This document shows positions 1-10,395 of a DNA stretch of 64,000 nt, in pieces. The stretch comes from Georgenia thermotolerans (GTDB lineage Bacteria > Actinomycetota > Actinomycetes > Actinomycetales > Actinomycetaceae): positions 1 to 64,000 of the forward strand of contig NZ_VUKF01000002.1 in NCBI RefSeq assembly GCF_009193185.1, given 5' to 3'. Each line of letters starts with the position of its first letter. Positions within the stretch are counted from its first letter, which is position 1. The translations under genes were made by a program, and so were the position numbers. The notes beneath the pieces are model-generated. The model saw only the letters and a program-made list of their open reading frames with translations. It did no database searches and was not told where the DNA came from.

Positions 1-111
1 ACCATCACCATCCGCGCCGGCGACCACGACATCACCGCCGCCGACCCCCTACCCGCCGACCTCACCCAGGCCCTGACCCGCATCCACGCTCCGGACGGCA
101 CGTGGCACTAA
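1..111 (+). CDS. 3' end of an unidentified gene cut by the window edge
   Basis: An open frame runs in from the left edge for 36 codons and stops at TAA (109-111). The visible tail ends in PDGTWH. It carries no motif that I can assign. The DNA just after the stop contains TTGAGCCAACTCA (113-125), which reads partly as an inverted repeat, so the fragment could be the end of a transposase gene at an element boundary, but one edge alone cannot show that. Confidence 0.4.
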   Translation, partial: TITIRAGDHDITAADPLPADLTQALTRIHAPDGTWH

Positions 112-161
112 ATTGAGCCAACTCAGGATCATGGCCGAGTCTCCGCCGTCCGCATGCGCTG

Positions 162-209
162 GCCCCGTCCCGAGACGCCGCCTCCCGCTGGGCATCAGGG
201 GGACGGGGC
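162..209 (-). terminator. Hairpin downstream of the GCS2-type ligase gene
   Basis: The arms GCCCCGTCCC (162-171) and GGGACGGGGC (200-209) are perfectly complementary over 10 bp around a 28-nt loop. The hairpin starts 7 nt beyond the stop of the leftward gene. There is no T run, as is usual for terminators in this genome. Confidence 0.4.
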
Positions 210-215
210 AGGGCC

Positions 216-1691
216 TCAGGGCACCGGCCAGGTGTGCACCGGCTCGTTGGCGTTCATGTGGCGCATGTACTCGCGCAGCATCTCCCGCAGCGCGGTCGGG
301 CGGTCCATCCCACGCTCCTCGAACGCCTCCGTCGCGGCGACCTGCCACGACGCGCCGTTGACCTTGAGCTTGGCGCGGGCCTCGATGATCCCGAGGTACT
401 TGTCGATCACGTCCGCGGCCACGCCCAGCCGCTCCAGGCCACGGTGGGCGAGGGGGAGGAGCACCCGCAGGACGAGCTCGTCCCAGTCGACCTGTCCCGC
501 GCCGGGCCAGTACAGCCGCGCGGCGGCGCCCTCGCGCGCCGCCTCGTGGAAGTTCTGCCGGGCGGCCTCGAAGCTCATCCGCGACCACACCGGCCGCTCG
601 TCCGCGACCATCTCCACCGCGGCGCCGTAGAAGAAGGCCGCGTTCGCGATGACGTCGACCACCGTCGGGCCCGAGGGCAGCACCCGGTTCTCGACCCGCA
701 GGTGCGGCTGCCCGTCGGAGACGTCGTAGATGGGCCGGTTCCAGCGCCAGATGGTGCCGTTGTGCATGCGCAGCTCGGACAGCTGCGGCGTGCCCCCGGC
801 GTCGAGGACGGCGAGCGGGTCCTCGTCGCTGACCTCCGGGAGCAGCGCGGGGTAGTAGCGCACGTTCTCCTCGAACAGGTCGAAGATGGAGTTGATCCAC
901 CGGTCCCCGAAGGGCACCAGCGGGCGCACCCCCTGGTTGCGCAGCTCGGGCGGGCGGGTGTCGGTGGCCTGGAGGAACAGCTCGGTGCGCGTCTCGGCCA
1001 TGAGGCGGTGGCCGAACAGGTACGGCGAGTTCGCCCCGACGGCGAGCTGCGGTCCGGCGAGGACCTGGGCGGCGTTCCAGTACCGCGGGAAGCTCGCCGG
1101 GCGGACCTGCAGGTGCAGCTGCACCGAGGTGCAGGCGGCCTCGACGGCGACGGTGTCGTTGGTCATCTGCAGCCGCTCCGGGCCGGGGATGTCCAGCGCG
1201 ATGTCCTCGCGGCGGGCGGACATGACCGCCTGGTCGAGCATGCGGTAGCGGGCGTTCTCGGAGAACCACGAGAAGCCGTGCTCCGGGCGCGGCAGCGTCG
1301 GCAGGATGCCGATCATGCAGATGTCCGAGCCGACGTCGCCGGCGCGGTCGCGGGCCCGGTTGAGGTTCTTGCGCAGCGCGCTCTCGAGCTGGGCGAGCGA
1401 CTGGCCGTCGATGCGGCGCGGCTCGATGTTCACCTCGATGTTGAACCGGCCGAGCTCGGTCTGGAAGCGCATGTCGTCGATGTGCGCGAGCACGTCGGCG
1501 TTGTTCATCGCCGGGTCGAGGTTCCCGTCGACGAGGTTGAGCTCGATCTCCAGGCCGGTGCGCCACTCCTCCTCGACGAACGAGCCCTCCTCGAGCATCC
1601 GTGCGAGGGCGTCGAGGCAGCGCTGCACGGCCTCCCGGTGCCGGCTGTGGTCCCGCCGCGAGTAGACCTTCGCCTGGACGTCCTGCCCCAT
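216..1691 (-). CDS. Glutamate-cysteine ligase family protein (GCS2 type)
   Basis: A 491-residue member of the GCS2 family, cytosolic ATP-dependent ligases that couple the gamma-carboxyl of glutamate to an amine, classically cysteine. The family signature is seen in the segment TGLEIELNLVD near residue 45, in FNIEVNIEP near residue 95, and in the histidine-rich VQLHLQV strand. Start chosen at ATG 1691 because AGGAGGTGAGC lies directly upstream; an in-frame ATG nine codons earlier lacks such a site. Actinobacteria usually make mycothiol rather than glutathione, so the true acceptor (ergothioneine or another gamma-glutamyl product) is open. The gene stands alone. Confidence 0.85.
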   Translation of the reverse strand: MGQDVQAKVYSRRDHSRHREAVQRCLDALARMLEEGSFVEEEWRTGLEIELNLVDGNLDPAMNNADVLAHIDDMRFQTELGRFNIEVNIEPRRIDGQSLAQLESALRKNLNRARDRAGDVGSDICMIGILPTLPRPEHGFSWFSENARYRMLDQAVMSARREDIALDIPGPERLQMTNDTVAVEAACTSVQLHLQVRPASFPRYWNAAQVLAGPQLAVGANSPYLFGHRLMAETRTELFLQATDTRPPELRNQGVRPLVPFGDRWINSIFDLFEENVRYYPALLPEVSDEDPLAVLDAGGTPQLSELRMHNGTIWRWNRPIYDVSDGQPHLRVENRVLPSGPTVVDVIANAAFFYGAAVEMVADERPVWSRMSFEAARQNFHEAAREGAAARLYWPGAGQVDWDELVLRVLLPLAHRGLERLGVAADVIDKYLGIIEARAKLKVNGASWQVAATEAFEERGMDRPTALREMLREYMRHMNANEPVHTWPVP

Positions 1692-1852
1692 GCTCACCTC
1701 CTGTCGGCCGGGTCTCACGCCGAGGCCCGGTCGTTCTCAGCATGCGGTGACCGGCGCGCCGTCGCACGTCGGCGCGGGGCCCGCAGCGCGTCTCCCGGCC
1801 CGCGCGCGCAGCGATGGCTCGCGCCGGCGCCCGAGATGATGGAATGGGCGGG

Positions 1853-3613
1853 ATGGACAGCACGACGACGCCCCGACGGCGCTGGGAGTGGTGGCACCGA
1901 CAGACCCCCACCACCCGGCGCACCATCCGCACGGCGCTGACCCTGCTCGTCACCGGTCTGCTCGCCGCCGCCTTCGGCGTCACCACCGCGTCCACGCACG
2001 CCTCGCTGGGCCCGCACCGGGCCGACCTCCATGTCACGCTCGACCGCCAGGTCACCGTCCAGCTCGGCCCGCTGGGCGCGCTGAGCATCGCTTCCCCGCT
2101 GCCCTGGCCGCTGGGCGTCGACGTCGTCGTCGAGGAGATCCCCTCCGCCCTCAGCCCCGCCGGGGGCAACCCGCTCACGGGGCTGCTGGGGGACGCCAAG
2201 GCGTACGGGCAGCTCTTCAGCGAGCCGGAGGCGGCCCTGCACGACGCCGTCACCGGCCTGGTCCGTGACGCGCTCGGCCGCACGGCCGTGGCGTGGTCGA
2301 TCATGCTCGTCCTGCTCGCCGCCGGGCGGCTGGCCTCGGGGGGCCGGCTGCGCGACGAGCTCAAGGCGGCGCTCGCCCGTCCGGGCGTCGCCGCGCTGGC
2401 CGGGGCCGCCGCCCTGAGCACCGTCGCCGTCGTCGTGGTGCCCGCCGCCACCCCGGACCGCCCGGCGGGGTACAGCCCGGCCGTGCTCGACGGCACCCCG
2501 CTGCAGGGCGCGCGGATCACCGGGCGGCTGGCCGACGTCGTCGCCGCCTACGGCCCGACGGTGAAGAACGCCTACGAGCGTAACGAGAAGTTCTACGACG
2601 AGGTGACCCGCAACCTCACGGCCGCCTACGCCGCCGACCCCGCGTCGCACGCCCCGCCGTCGGTGGAGACCCCCGGTGCCGGGACGCCGGCGCCCGACCA
2701 GGGCACGGACGCAGCCGCCGCGGGTCCGGCCGCCGACCCGCCCGCCGACCCCGTGACCCTCCTCTTCGTGTCCGACCTGCACTGCAACGTCGGCATGGCG
2801 CGGGTCATCACCGCCGCGATGGAGCAGTCCGGCGCGCAGGTGCTCCTCGACGGCGGCGACACGGTGATGAGCGGGACCTCGGTGGAGTCCTACTGCGTCA
2901 ACGCCTTCGCCCGCGCCGTGCCGCGGCACGTGCCGGTCGTGGTGTCCACCGGCAACCACGACTCGGCGACCACGGCCCAGCAGGAGCGCGCCGCGGGCCG
3001 CACCGTGCTCAGCGGCGACGTGGTGGAGGTGGAGGGGGTGCGGATCCTCGGGGACACCGACCCCACGGTCACCACGGTCGGCGCCGGAGGCACCCGGCCC
3101 GAGCGCAACGAGACGATCTTGGCCATGGGCCGGCGGCTGGCGGACATCGCCTGCGCGGAGCAGCGCGACGGACGCCCGGTCGACATCCTGCTCGTGCACA
3201 ACCCGCGCGCCGGCAACGCCACCATGCGGCGCGGCTGCGCGAGCCTGCAGCTGTCCGGCCACTGGCACCGCACCGTGGGCCCGGAGGTCCGCGGGCACGC
3301 GGTGCGCTACGTCAGCGCCTCGAGCGGCGGCGCCGCCCCCGGCGCCGCCACGGTCGGACCGCTGTCCGCGCCGGCCGCGCTCACCGTGGTGCAGGCCGAC
3401 CGCGCCACCGGGGTGCCCTACGCCCTGCGCCGCATTACGATCGACAAGGACGCCCAGGTGACGCTCGGCCCCTGGACCCCGCTCCCGACGGCGCCCCCCG
3501 CGGACCTGCCCGACGGCGCAGCCGCCTCCGGCGCCCCGGCCGACCAGGCCACCCCGGGCGGCACGCCCGGCGAGCAGGCCACCGCGCCCGACGGCGCCAC
3601 GCCCACCCCGTAG
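1853..3613 (+). CDS. Membrane-anchored calcineurin-like metallophosphoesterase
   Basis: A 586-residue protein with hydrophobic segments at about residues 25-45, 145-165 and 178-198 and then a C-terminal phosphoesterase domain. The two-metal motifs appear in order: SDLHC (near 305), GGDT (near 332), GNHD (near 366), LVHNP (near 447) and GHWHR (near 468). The substrate is unknown; the family covers nucleases, phosphatases and lipid-head-group hydrolases. The catalytic domain follows the last membrane segment, so it probably faces the outside. The C-terminus is a Pro/Ala-rich tail. The start is uncertain: ATG 1853 is preferred because the basic MDSTTTPRRR leader directly precedes the first membrane helix; ATG 1844 and ATG 1814 are in frame. 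Confidence 0.8.
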   Translation: MDSTTTPRRRWEWWHRQTPTTRRTIRTALTLLVTGLLAAAFGVTTASTHASLGPHRADLHVTLDRQVTVQLGPLGALSIASPLPWPLGVDVVVEEIPSALSPAGGNPLTGLLGDAKAYGQLFSEPEAALHDAVTGLVRDALGRTAVAWSIMLVLLAAGRLASGGRLRDELKAALARPGVAALAGAAALSTVAVVVVPAATPDRPAGYSPAVLDGTPLQGARITGRLADVVAAYGPTVKNAYERNEKFYDEVTRNLTAAYAADPASHAPPSVETPGAGTPAPDQGTDAAAAGPAADPPADPVTLLFVSDLHCNVGMARVITAAMEQSGAQVLLDGGDTVMSGTSVESYCVNAFARAVPRHVPVVVSTGNHDSATTAQQERAAGRTVLSGDVVEVEGVRILGDTDPTVTTVGAGGTRPERNETILAMGRRLADIACAEQRDGRPVDILLVHNPRAGNATMRRGCASLQLSGHWHRTVGPEVRGHAVRYVSASSGGAAPGAATVGPLSAPAALTVVQADRATGVPYALRRITIDKDAQVTLGPWTPLPTAPPADLPDGAAASGAPADQATPGGTPGEQATAPDGATPTP

Positions 3614-3644
3614 GCGGCCACTCCGGGACGACCGGGCCCGCGCG

Positions 3645-3650
3645 CATACT
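3645..3650 (+). promoter_or_regulatory. Probable -10 box for the VKOR gene
   Basis: CATACT lies 22 nt before the GTG start in the 59-nt gap after the phosphoesterase gene, with GGGAGG between box and start. Confidence 0.35.
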
Positions 3651-3672
3651 GGGGCCGGAACAGGGAGGTCAC

Positions 3673-4377
3673 GTGAGCGCCAGGCGCACCCCGTCACGGC
3701 CGGACGACCGGCCCGAGCTCGACCGGCTCAGCGACGACGAGCTCGAGCGCGAGCTCGCGACGCTCGACCGGTCCCGGCCCAGCGCGCACCAGCGCGCGGG
3801 CGGCGCGCCCCGCGAGCTCGCCTGGCTGCTCACCGTCGCCGGGGTGCTCGGCCTGTGGGCCGCCGTCGAGCTCGTGCTCTCCGAGATCACCGTGGCCGCC
3901 AACCCCAACGCCTCCCTCGCCTGCGACTTCAACCCGCTCGTCGGGTGCGGCACCTTCATCACCACCTGGCAGGCGCACGTGCTCGGACCGCCGAACGCCG
4001 TGGTGGGCACGGCGGCGTTCGGCGCCCTGACCGCCGTCGGGCTCGTGCTGCTGGCCCGGGGCCAGGTGGCGCGCTGGTTCTGGCGGGTGCTGCTCACCGG
4101 GGTGAGCCTGGGGATGGTGTGGGTGTTCTGGTTCCAGTACCAGGCGCTGTTCGTCATCCGCGGCCTGTGCCCGTTCTGCCTGGTCGTGTGGACGGTGATG
4201 ATCCCGGTGTTCGTCCACACCTGGGCGCGCGCCGTCCAGGCCGGGCACGTCGCGGCCGGGGAGCGGCTGCGGCGAGCGCTCGTCCTCGACCGCTGGGTGA
4301 TCGTCGCGGTCTGGTACGCCCTCGTCGTCCTGGCCGTCGTCGTGGTCTTCTGGGACCGCTGGCTGCTGCTCCTCTGA
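3673..4377 (+). CDS. Vitamin K epoxide reductase (VKOR) family membrane protein
   Basis: A 234-residue integral membrane protein. It has the VKOR cysteine pairs: the loop pair C84 and C92 (CDFNPLVGC) and the redox-active C166-PF-C169. Members reduce a quinone while reoxidising a DsbA-like partner, so the likely role is disulfide-bond formation in exported proteins. An acidic cytosolic N-terminus of about 45 residues precedes the first helix; five hydrophobic segments are visible. The start is GTG 3673 with GGGAGG 5 nt upstream. No dsbA-like gene is adjacent. Confidence 0.9.
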   Translation: MSARRTPSRPDDRPELDRLSDDELERELATLDRSRPSAHQRAGGAPRELAWLLTVAGVLGLWAAVELVLSEITVAANPNASLACDFNPLVGCGTFITTWQAHVLGPPNAVVGTAAFGALTAVGLVLLARGQVARWFWRVLLTGVSLGMVWVFWFQYQALFVIRGLCPFCLVVWTVMIPVFVHTWARAVQAGHVAAGERLRRALVLDRWVIVAVWYALVVLAVVVVFWDRWLLLL

Positions 4378-4439
4378 GGGCTGCGACCGGCCAGGCCCTG
4401 ATCGGTGGGACCGCCCCGGCGTCCGCCGAGGCGGCGCGG

Positions 4440-4889
4440 TCAGCCCAGCGTGGGCGCGCCGAGCGCGGCGGGCACGTGCGCCCCCTCGCCCGCGGCACGC
4501 AGCGCCTCGCGCACCCGTTCGGCGGCGGCGTCGAGCTCCTCGGCGGGCACGTCCTCACGGGCGTTGTCGAACCGCAGCGCCGCCTCGCTCCACGCCGGCA
4601 TCACGTGAAGGTGGAGGTGGTCGATCTCGAAGCCCGCCACCAGCACCGCGGCCCGGGGGGCGTCGAAGGCGGCCATCTGGGCGCGCCCGACCGTCTTGGC
4701 GACCACCGCGAGGTGCGCGACGAGGTCGTCGGGGGCGTCGGTGTACTGCGGGACCTCCTCGCGGGAGACCACGAGCATGTGCCCCTCGGTGATCGGCGCG
4801 ATGGTGGAGAAGACCACGCAGCGCTCGTCCGCCCAGACGAACCGGCCCGGGAGCTCCCCGGCGATGATCTTGCTGAAGACGGTGCTCAT
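4440..4889 (-). CDS. HIT family hydrolase
   Basis: 149 residues with the histidine triad HLHLHVMP near residue 112 and the upstream FSTIAPITEGHMLVV strand typical of the family. HIT proteins hydrolyse nucleoside phosphoramidates or dinucleotides, or act as nucleotide-binding housekeeping enzymes; the substrate cannot be read from sequence. The last 25 or so residues are an Ala-rich extension. It converges on the VKOR gene. CAGGAT sits 6 nt before the ATG, so the message may be leaderless. Confidence 0.9.
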   Translation of the reverse strand: MSTVFSKIIAGELPGRFVWADERCVVFSTIAPITEGHMLVVSREEVPQYTDAPDDLVAHLAVVAKTVGRAQMAAFDAPRAAVLVAGFEIDHLHLHVMPAWSEAALRFDNAREDVPAEELDAAAERVREALRAAGEGAHVPAALGAPTLG

Positions 4890-4962
4890 GGCGTCATCCT
4901 GACATGCGGCCGGGGACCGTCGCCGTTCGGGCGCCGGCGCCGGTCCCAGGCCGGTGGCAGCG

Positions 4963-5724
4963 CTACTCCGGTCGCGGGGCCGCGATCTGGGCGGCCAGGT
5001 GCCCGCCGCCGTAGCCGTTGTCGATGTTCACCACACCCACCCCCGGCGCGCAGGAGTTGAGCATGGTGAGCAGCGCGGCCATCCCCTGGAAGCTCGCGCC
5101 GTAGCCCACCGAGGTGGGCACGGCGACCACGGGCGCGGAGACCAGCCCGGCCACCACCCCCGGCAGCGCCCCGTCCATGCCGGCGACGACGACGATCGCG
5201 GCGGCCCGGCGCAGGGTGTCCACACGGGCGAGGATGCGGTGCAGGCCGGCGATGCCGACGTCGACGACGAGCTCGGTGCGCCGGCCCAGGTACCGGGCGG
5301 TCAGCTCGGCCTCGCGGGCCACCGGCAGGTCGGACGTGCCGGCGCAGGCGACGACGACCAGGCCCCCGGTGGGCTCGGGCGGCTCGGGCGGCCAGGCGAG
5401 GAGGCGGGCCTCCGGCTCATGGCGGGCGTCGGGCAGGACGTCGAGGATGGCCGCGGCCCGCTCCTCGTCGGCCCGGGTGAACAGCGTGCGGGCGCCGGCA
5501 GGCGCGCCGTCGGCGTGCCGCTCGCGCAGGGCGGTGGCGATGGCCCGCAGCTGGGCGGGGGACTTGCCCTCGCAGAAGACGGCCTCGGCGTACCCGCGGC
5601 GGCGGGCCCGGTCGTGGTCGAGCTCCGCGATGCCCGCGGTGGGGTCGAACGCGTGGTCGGCGGTGGGACCGGCGGCCGGACCGGCCGCGGTCAGGGACTC
5701 GACGGTCGGGCGCGGGTCAGCCAC
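4963..5724 (-). CDS. larB: LarB, nickel-pincer cofactor biosynthesis carboxylase/hydrolase
   Basis: 253 residues with the C-terminal AIR-carboxylase-like core: the segments VVVVAGMDGALPGVVAGL, VPTSVGYG and NSCAPGVGVVNIDNGYG are LarB hallmarks. LarB carboxylates nicotinic acid adenine dinucleotide and hydrolyses its phosphoanhydride, the first step towards the nickel-pincer nucleotide of lactate racemase-type enzymes. The N-terminal segment with EGKSPAQLRAI is also typical. The ATG overlaps the end of larE by 8 nt, so the two are translationally coupled. Neither larC (nickel insertion) nor larA (racemase) is in the window. Confidence 0.9.
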   Translation of the reverse strand: MADPRPTVESLTAAGPAAGPTADHAFDPTAGIAELDHDRARRRGYAEAVFCEGKSPAQLRAIATALRERHADGAPAGARTLFTRADEERAAAILDVLPDARHEPEARLLAWPPEPPEPTGGLVVVACAGTSDLPVAREAELTARYLGRRTELVVDVGIAGLHRILARVDTLRRAAAIVVVAGMDGALPGVVAGLVSAPVVAVPTSVGYGASFQGMAALLTMLNSCAPGVGVVNIDNGYGGGHLAAQIAAPRPE

Positions 5725-6577
5725 GGCGGCCCACCTGCACCAGCGGGAGGGTGAACGCCCCGGACTGGATGCCCTTGAGGTCGACGACGACGAACCGGAA
5801 GCCGACCGCGCGGACCCCGCGCACCAGCTCCTCCCGCACGTCGTCCGCGGTGGCCCGGCCGAGCTCCGCCGTCGGCAGCTCGATGCGGGCGATGTCGCCG
5901 TGGTGGCGCACCCGCCCGTCCGAGAAGCCCAGCTCGCGCAGCACCTCCTCGGCCCGTTCCACCTGGCGGAGCTTCTCGGGGGTGACCTGCTCGCCGTGGG
6001 GGATCCGCGAGGCGAGGCACGGGGCGGCGGGCTTGTCGGCGACCGGCAGCTCGAGGGCCCGGGCCACCTCGCGGACCTGCTCCTTGGTCAGCCCCGCGAC
6101 GGACAGCGGGCGCAGCACCCGGTGGTTGGTGGCCGCCTGGGCGCCGGGACGGTCGGGCCGCCGGGCGTCGTCGGCATTCTCGCCGTAGGCCACGGCGGCC
6201 AGGCCGTGCGCCGCGACCACCTCGTCGGAGATGCGGCGGAAGAGCTCGTCCTTGCAGAAGAAGCAGCGGTCGGCGCCGTTCTTGACGTAGTCGGGGTTCT
6301 CGCCCTCGTGGGTCTCGATCTCGACGACCCGGGCGCCGATGAAGGCGGCGGTCTCGTGGGCGCGGGCCCGCTCGGAGCGGGCGAGGGAGGGGGAGATGCC
6401 GAGGAGGGCGACGACGTCGTCGGCGCCGAGGCTGCGCACGGCCAGGGCGAGCAGCAGCGCGGAGTCGACGCCGCCGGAGTAGGCGACGCCCAGCGGCGCG
6501 GCGCCGGCGAGCTGGGCGCCGACGGCGTCGGCCAGGGAGAGCGTCTCCCCGGTCAGGTTCTCGAAGCGTGCCGGCAC
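5717..6577 (-). CDS. larE: LarE, ATP-dependent sacrificial sulfur transferase
   Basis: 286 residues. A PP-loop ATPase motif SGGVDS is at 34-39, followed by CFFCKDELF (105-113) and KPAAPCLASR (182-191). C187 corresponds to the cysteine that Lactobacillus plantarum LarE gives up as sulfur donor, so this looks like the single-use rather than the iron-sulfur type. LarE thiolates the product of LarB. The start is GTG 6577 with GAGGAGG 5 nt upstream; an earlier in-frame ATG lacks this. It is the first gene of the leftward larE-larB pair. Confidence 0.92.
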   Translation of the reverse strand: MPARFENLTGETLSLADAVGAQLAGAAPLGVAYSGGVDSALLLALAVRSLGADDVVALLGISPSLARSERARAHETAAFIGARVVEIETHEGENPDYVKNGADRCFFCKDELFRRISDEVVAAHGLAAVAYGENADDARRPDRPGAQAATNHRVLRPLSVAGLTKEQVREVARALELPVADKPAAPCLASRIPHGEQVTPEKLRQVERAEEVLRELGFSDGRVRHHGDIARIELPTAELGRATADDVREELVRGVRAVGFRFVVVDLKGIQSGAFTLPLVQVGRRG

Positions 6578-6672
6578 GGCGTCCTCCTCAGGTTGCTGGT
6601 GAATCACTGTACGGTCCGGCCGTCCGGCCGTGCCCACGCCGGGGCATCGCGGGGTGGCGGGCGCCCGACGCG

Positions 6673-6704
6673 CCGAAGGGCGCCGCGGGTGCAGCGCCCT
6701 TCGG
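6673..6704 (-). terminator. Terminator of the first GPH symporter gene
   Basis: The arms CCGAAGGGCGC (6673-6683) and GCGCCCTTCGG (6694-6704) form an 11-bp perfect stem with a 10-nt loop, 12 nt past the stop of the leftward symporter gene. Confidence 0.65.
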
Positions 6705-6715
6705 GTGACGAACGG

Positions 6716-8140
6716 TCAGGCGACGTCGTCGGGGTGGAGCTCGGCGTGCCGCTTGGCGCGGTTCTCCTGGATGCTCGTCATGATCTCCTGGAACTTCGCC
6801 TCGGTGAGCGGGTAGCGGGACATGATGAGGAAGGCGCCGAGGAAGAACGCCGCGGGCAGCAGCGCGCCCCAGGTCTGGATGCCGTCGAGCACCGACTGTG
6901 GCTGGACCTCCAGGGTGGCGTTGTAGCCGACGAAGCCGAGCACGTAGGCGCCGATGGCGGCGCCGACCGCCTGGCCGACCTTGCGGATGAAGGAGAACGC
7001 GGCGTAGGTGGCGCCCTCGGTGCGGATGCCGGTCTTGTACTCGCCGTACTCGACCGTGTCGGCCTCCAGCGCCCAGGTCATGGTGTTGAGCAGGCCCATG
7101 CCGAAGCCGATGAGGAACAGGCCGACGAGGCTGACCAGCAGGCTGTTGGCGATCGCGAAGACGAGGCCGCCGGCGATGCCGATCCCGGCCGCGGTCATGA
7201 AGCCGTGCTTCTTGCCGAGCTTGCGGGTGACGCCGGGGCCGAGCGGACCGACGTAGAGCACGGCGCCGGTGGTGATGATCGTGACGACGGCGGCCAGCCA
7301 GTTGCCGGCACCGGCGTACTGGGCCAGGGCGTGGTTGGCGATGTAGATGCCGAGCGCGGAGACGATGTTCTGGCCGATGAGGTAGAAGAGCGAGGAGCCG
7401 CACAGCCGCAGCAGCGGGCCGTTGTGCCGCAGCGTCTGCATGGTCTCCTTGAAGGTGACCCGCTCGACCTCGCGGTAGACCGTCTCCTTCGAGGTGAAGA
7501 ACGTGGTCATGAACATGACCATGCCGACGACGAGGAAGATGACGGCGGTGACCAGGAAGGTCGACGCGAGGTTGTCCGAGCTCTTGATCTTCGGGGCGAG
7601 GATGACCGAGAGCAGCAGGATGGTGCTGCCGGAGCCGACCATGCGGGCGGCGGACAGGCGGGAGCGGTCCACCGGGTTCTGGCTCATCGCGCCGGCGAGG
7701 GAGCCGTAGGGGATGTTCACCAGGGAGTAGAGCAGGCCGAGCAGGGCGTAGGAGACGGTCGCCCAGACGAGCTTGAGGCCGTAGCTCTCGACCGGGATCC
7801 AGAACGCCAGCAGGTTCGAGGCCAGCAGCGGCAGCGAGAACCACAGGATGAACGGCCGGAACTTGCCGAAGCGGGTCATCGTGCGGTCGACCATGCGCCC
7901 GGCGAACAGGTCCGCGAAGGCGTCCCAGATCTTGACGAAGAGGAAGATGCTGCCGGCGTGGGCGGGGCTGATGCCCACGACGTCGGTGTAGAAGACGAGC
8001 AGGAACAGGCCCGTCATCTGGAAGGCGATGTTGCAGCCGGCGTCGCCGGCGCCGTAGCCGAAGATCGTCCGGACGCTGAGGTGGGGACCCTGGGCGCTCG
8101 GTGCTGACCGCTGGACGGCCGTGGCCTGTGCGGTGCTCAT
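6716..8140 (-). CDS. GPH-family (MelB-like) glycoside/uronide:cation symporter 1
   Basis: 474 residues, twelve predicted membrane helices, with family landmarks GYGAGDAG near the start, the cytoplasmic loop DAFADLFAGRMVDRT and the conserved AGAMSQNP segment. GPH carriers import glycosides, pentosides or hexuronides with sodium or protons. Lying next to a beta-glucuronidase, a glucuronide substrate as for E. coli UidB is likely. It is closely related along its whole length to the symporter at 10396-11835. The start is ATG 8140 with AAGGAG 5 nt upstream. It has its own leader with a class A operator, so it can be expressed separately from uidA. Confidence 0.88.
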   Translation of the reverse strand: MSTAQATAVQRSAPSAQGPHLSVRTIFGYGAGDAGCNIAFQMTGLFLLVFYTDVVGISPAHAGSIFLFVKIWDAFADLFAGRMVDRTMTRFGKFRPFILWFSLPLLASNLLAFWIPVESYGLKLVWATVSYALLGLLYSLVNIPYGSLAGAMSQNPVDRSRLSAARMVGSGSTILLLSVILAPKIKSSDNLASTFLVTAVIFLVVGMVMFMTTFFTSKETVYREVERVTFKETMQTLRHNGPLLRLCGSSLFYLIGQNIVSALGIYIANHALAQYAGAGNWLAAVVTIITTGAVLYVGPLGPGVTRKLGKKHGFMTAAGIGIAGGLVFAIANSLLVSLVGLFLIGFGMGLLNTMTWALEADTVEYGEYKTGIRTEGATYAAFSFIRKVGQAVGAAIGAYVLGFVGYNATLEVQPQSVLDGIQTWGALLPAAFFLGAFLIMSRYPLTEAKFQEIMTSIQENRAKRHAELHPDDVA

Positions 8141-8244
8141 GGAATCTCCTTGACGGAAAAAGGATGCTCGCCCTCTGCTGCCCCCCATGCATGGCCGGGC
8201 GGAAGGTCGTAGCGCGTTGGAACTGTTATCCGTCCCCGGCACCC

Positions 8245-8272
8245 GCAAGTTCCATCACTTGCCATGGGTTGC
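8245..8272 (-). promoter_or_regulatory. Class A operator-like site before GPH symporter 1
   Basis: Read on the minus strand, 8272-8251 gives GCAAC-N4-GGCAAG, matching the shared pattern GCAAS-N4-GGCAAS found at four other places in the window. It overlaps a GCAAG-N8-CTTGC inverted repeat (8245-8262). It is about 110 nt from the ATG. The likely binder is the LacI regulator at 12159-13412 (inference). Confidence 0.5.
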
Positions 8273-8378
8273 ACGACGGTTGTCGGGAGTTGCCCGGGCC
8301 GATGGCGGCTCGAACGGCGCGCTGGCGCGGAGGCCCGTGCGCCGAGGTGACGAGGGCCACGTTCGCCGGGCAACGGCA

Positions 8379-8410
8379 CGGGCCCGGCTCCGCAGGCGGA
8401 GCCGGGCCCG
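8379..8410 (-). terminator. Terminator of the beta-glucuronidase gene
   Basis: A perfect 15-bp stem, CGGGCCCGGCTCCGC (8379-8393) with its complement (8396-8410), and a 2-nt centre that in practice leaves a 4-nt loop. It lies 45 nt past the uidA stop in the direction of transcription. Confidence 0.75.
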
Positions 8411-8454
8411 AGGCACCCGTGGCCGGGGACGCCGAGCAGCGCCCCGGGGAAGGG

Positions 8455-10326
<1,872 letters not shown>

Positions 10327-10395
10327 TCACGCGGGTGCGCGGACGCGGGGCGGACGACAGGTGGGGGATGCGGCGGTGCGGCCGTTGCGGCCGGA

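Larger units (their letters stand above)
8141..8454. other. Gene-free stretch between uidA and symporter 1
   Basis: 314 bp. It holds the terminator of uidA (8379-8410), the class A operator-like site (8251-8272) with an overlapping GCAAG-N8-CTTGC inverted repeat (8245-8262), and the ribosome-binding site of symporter 1. I see no further gene. Confidence 0.7.
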
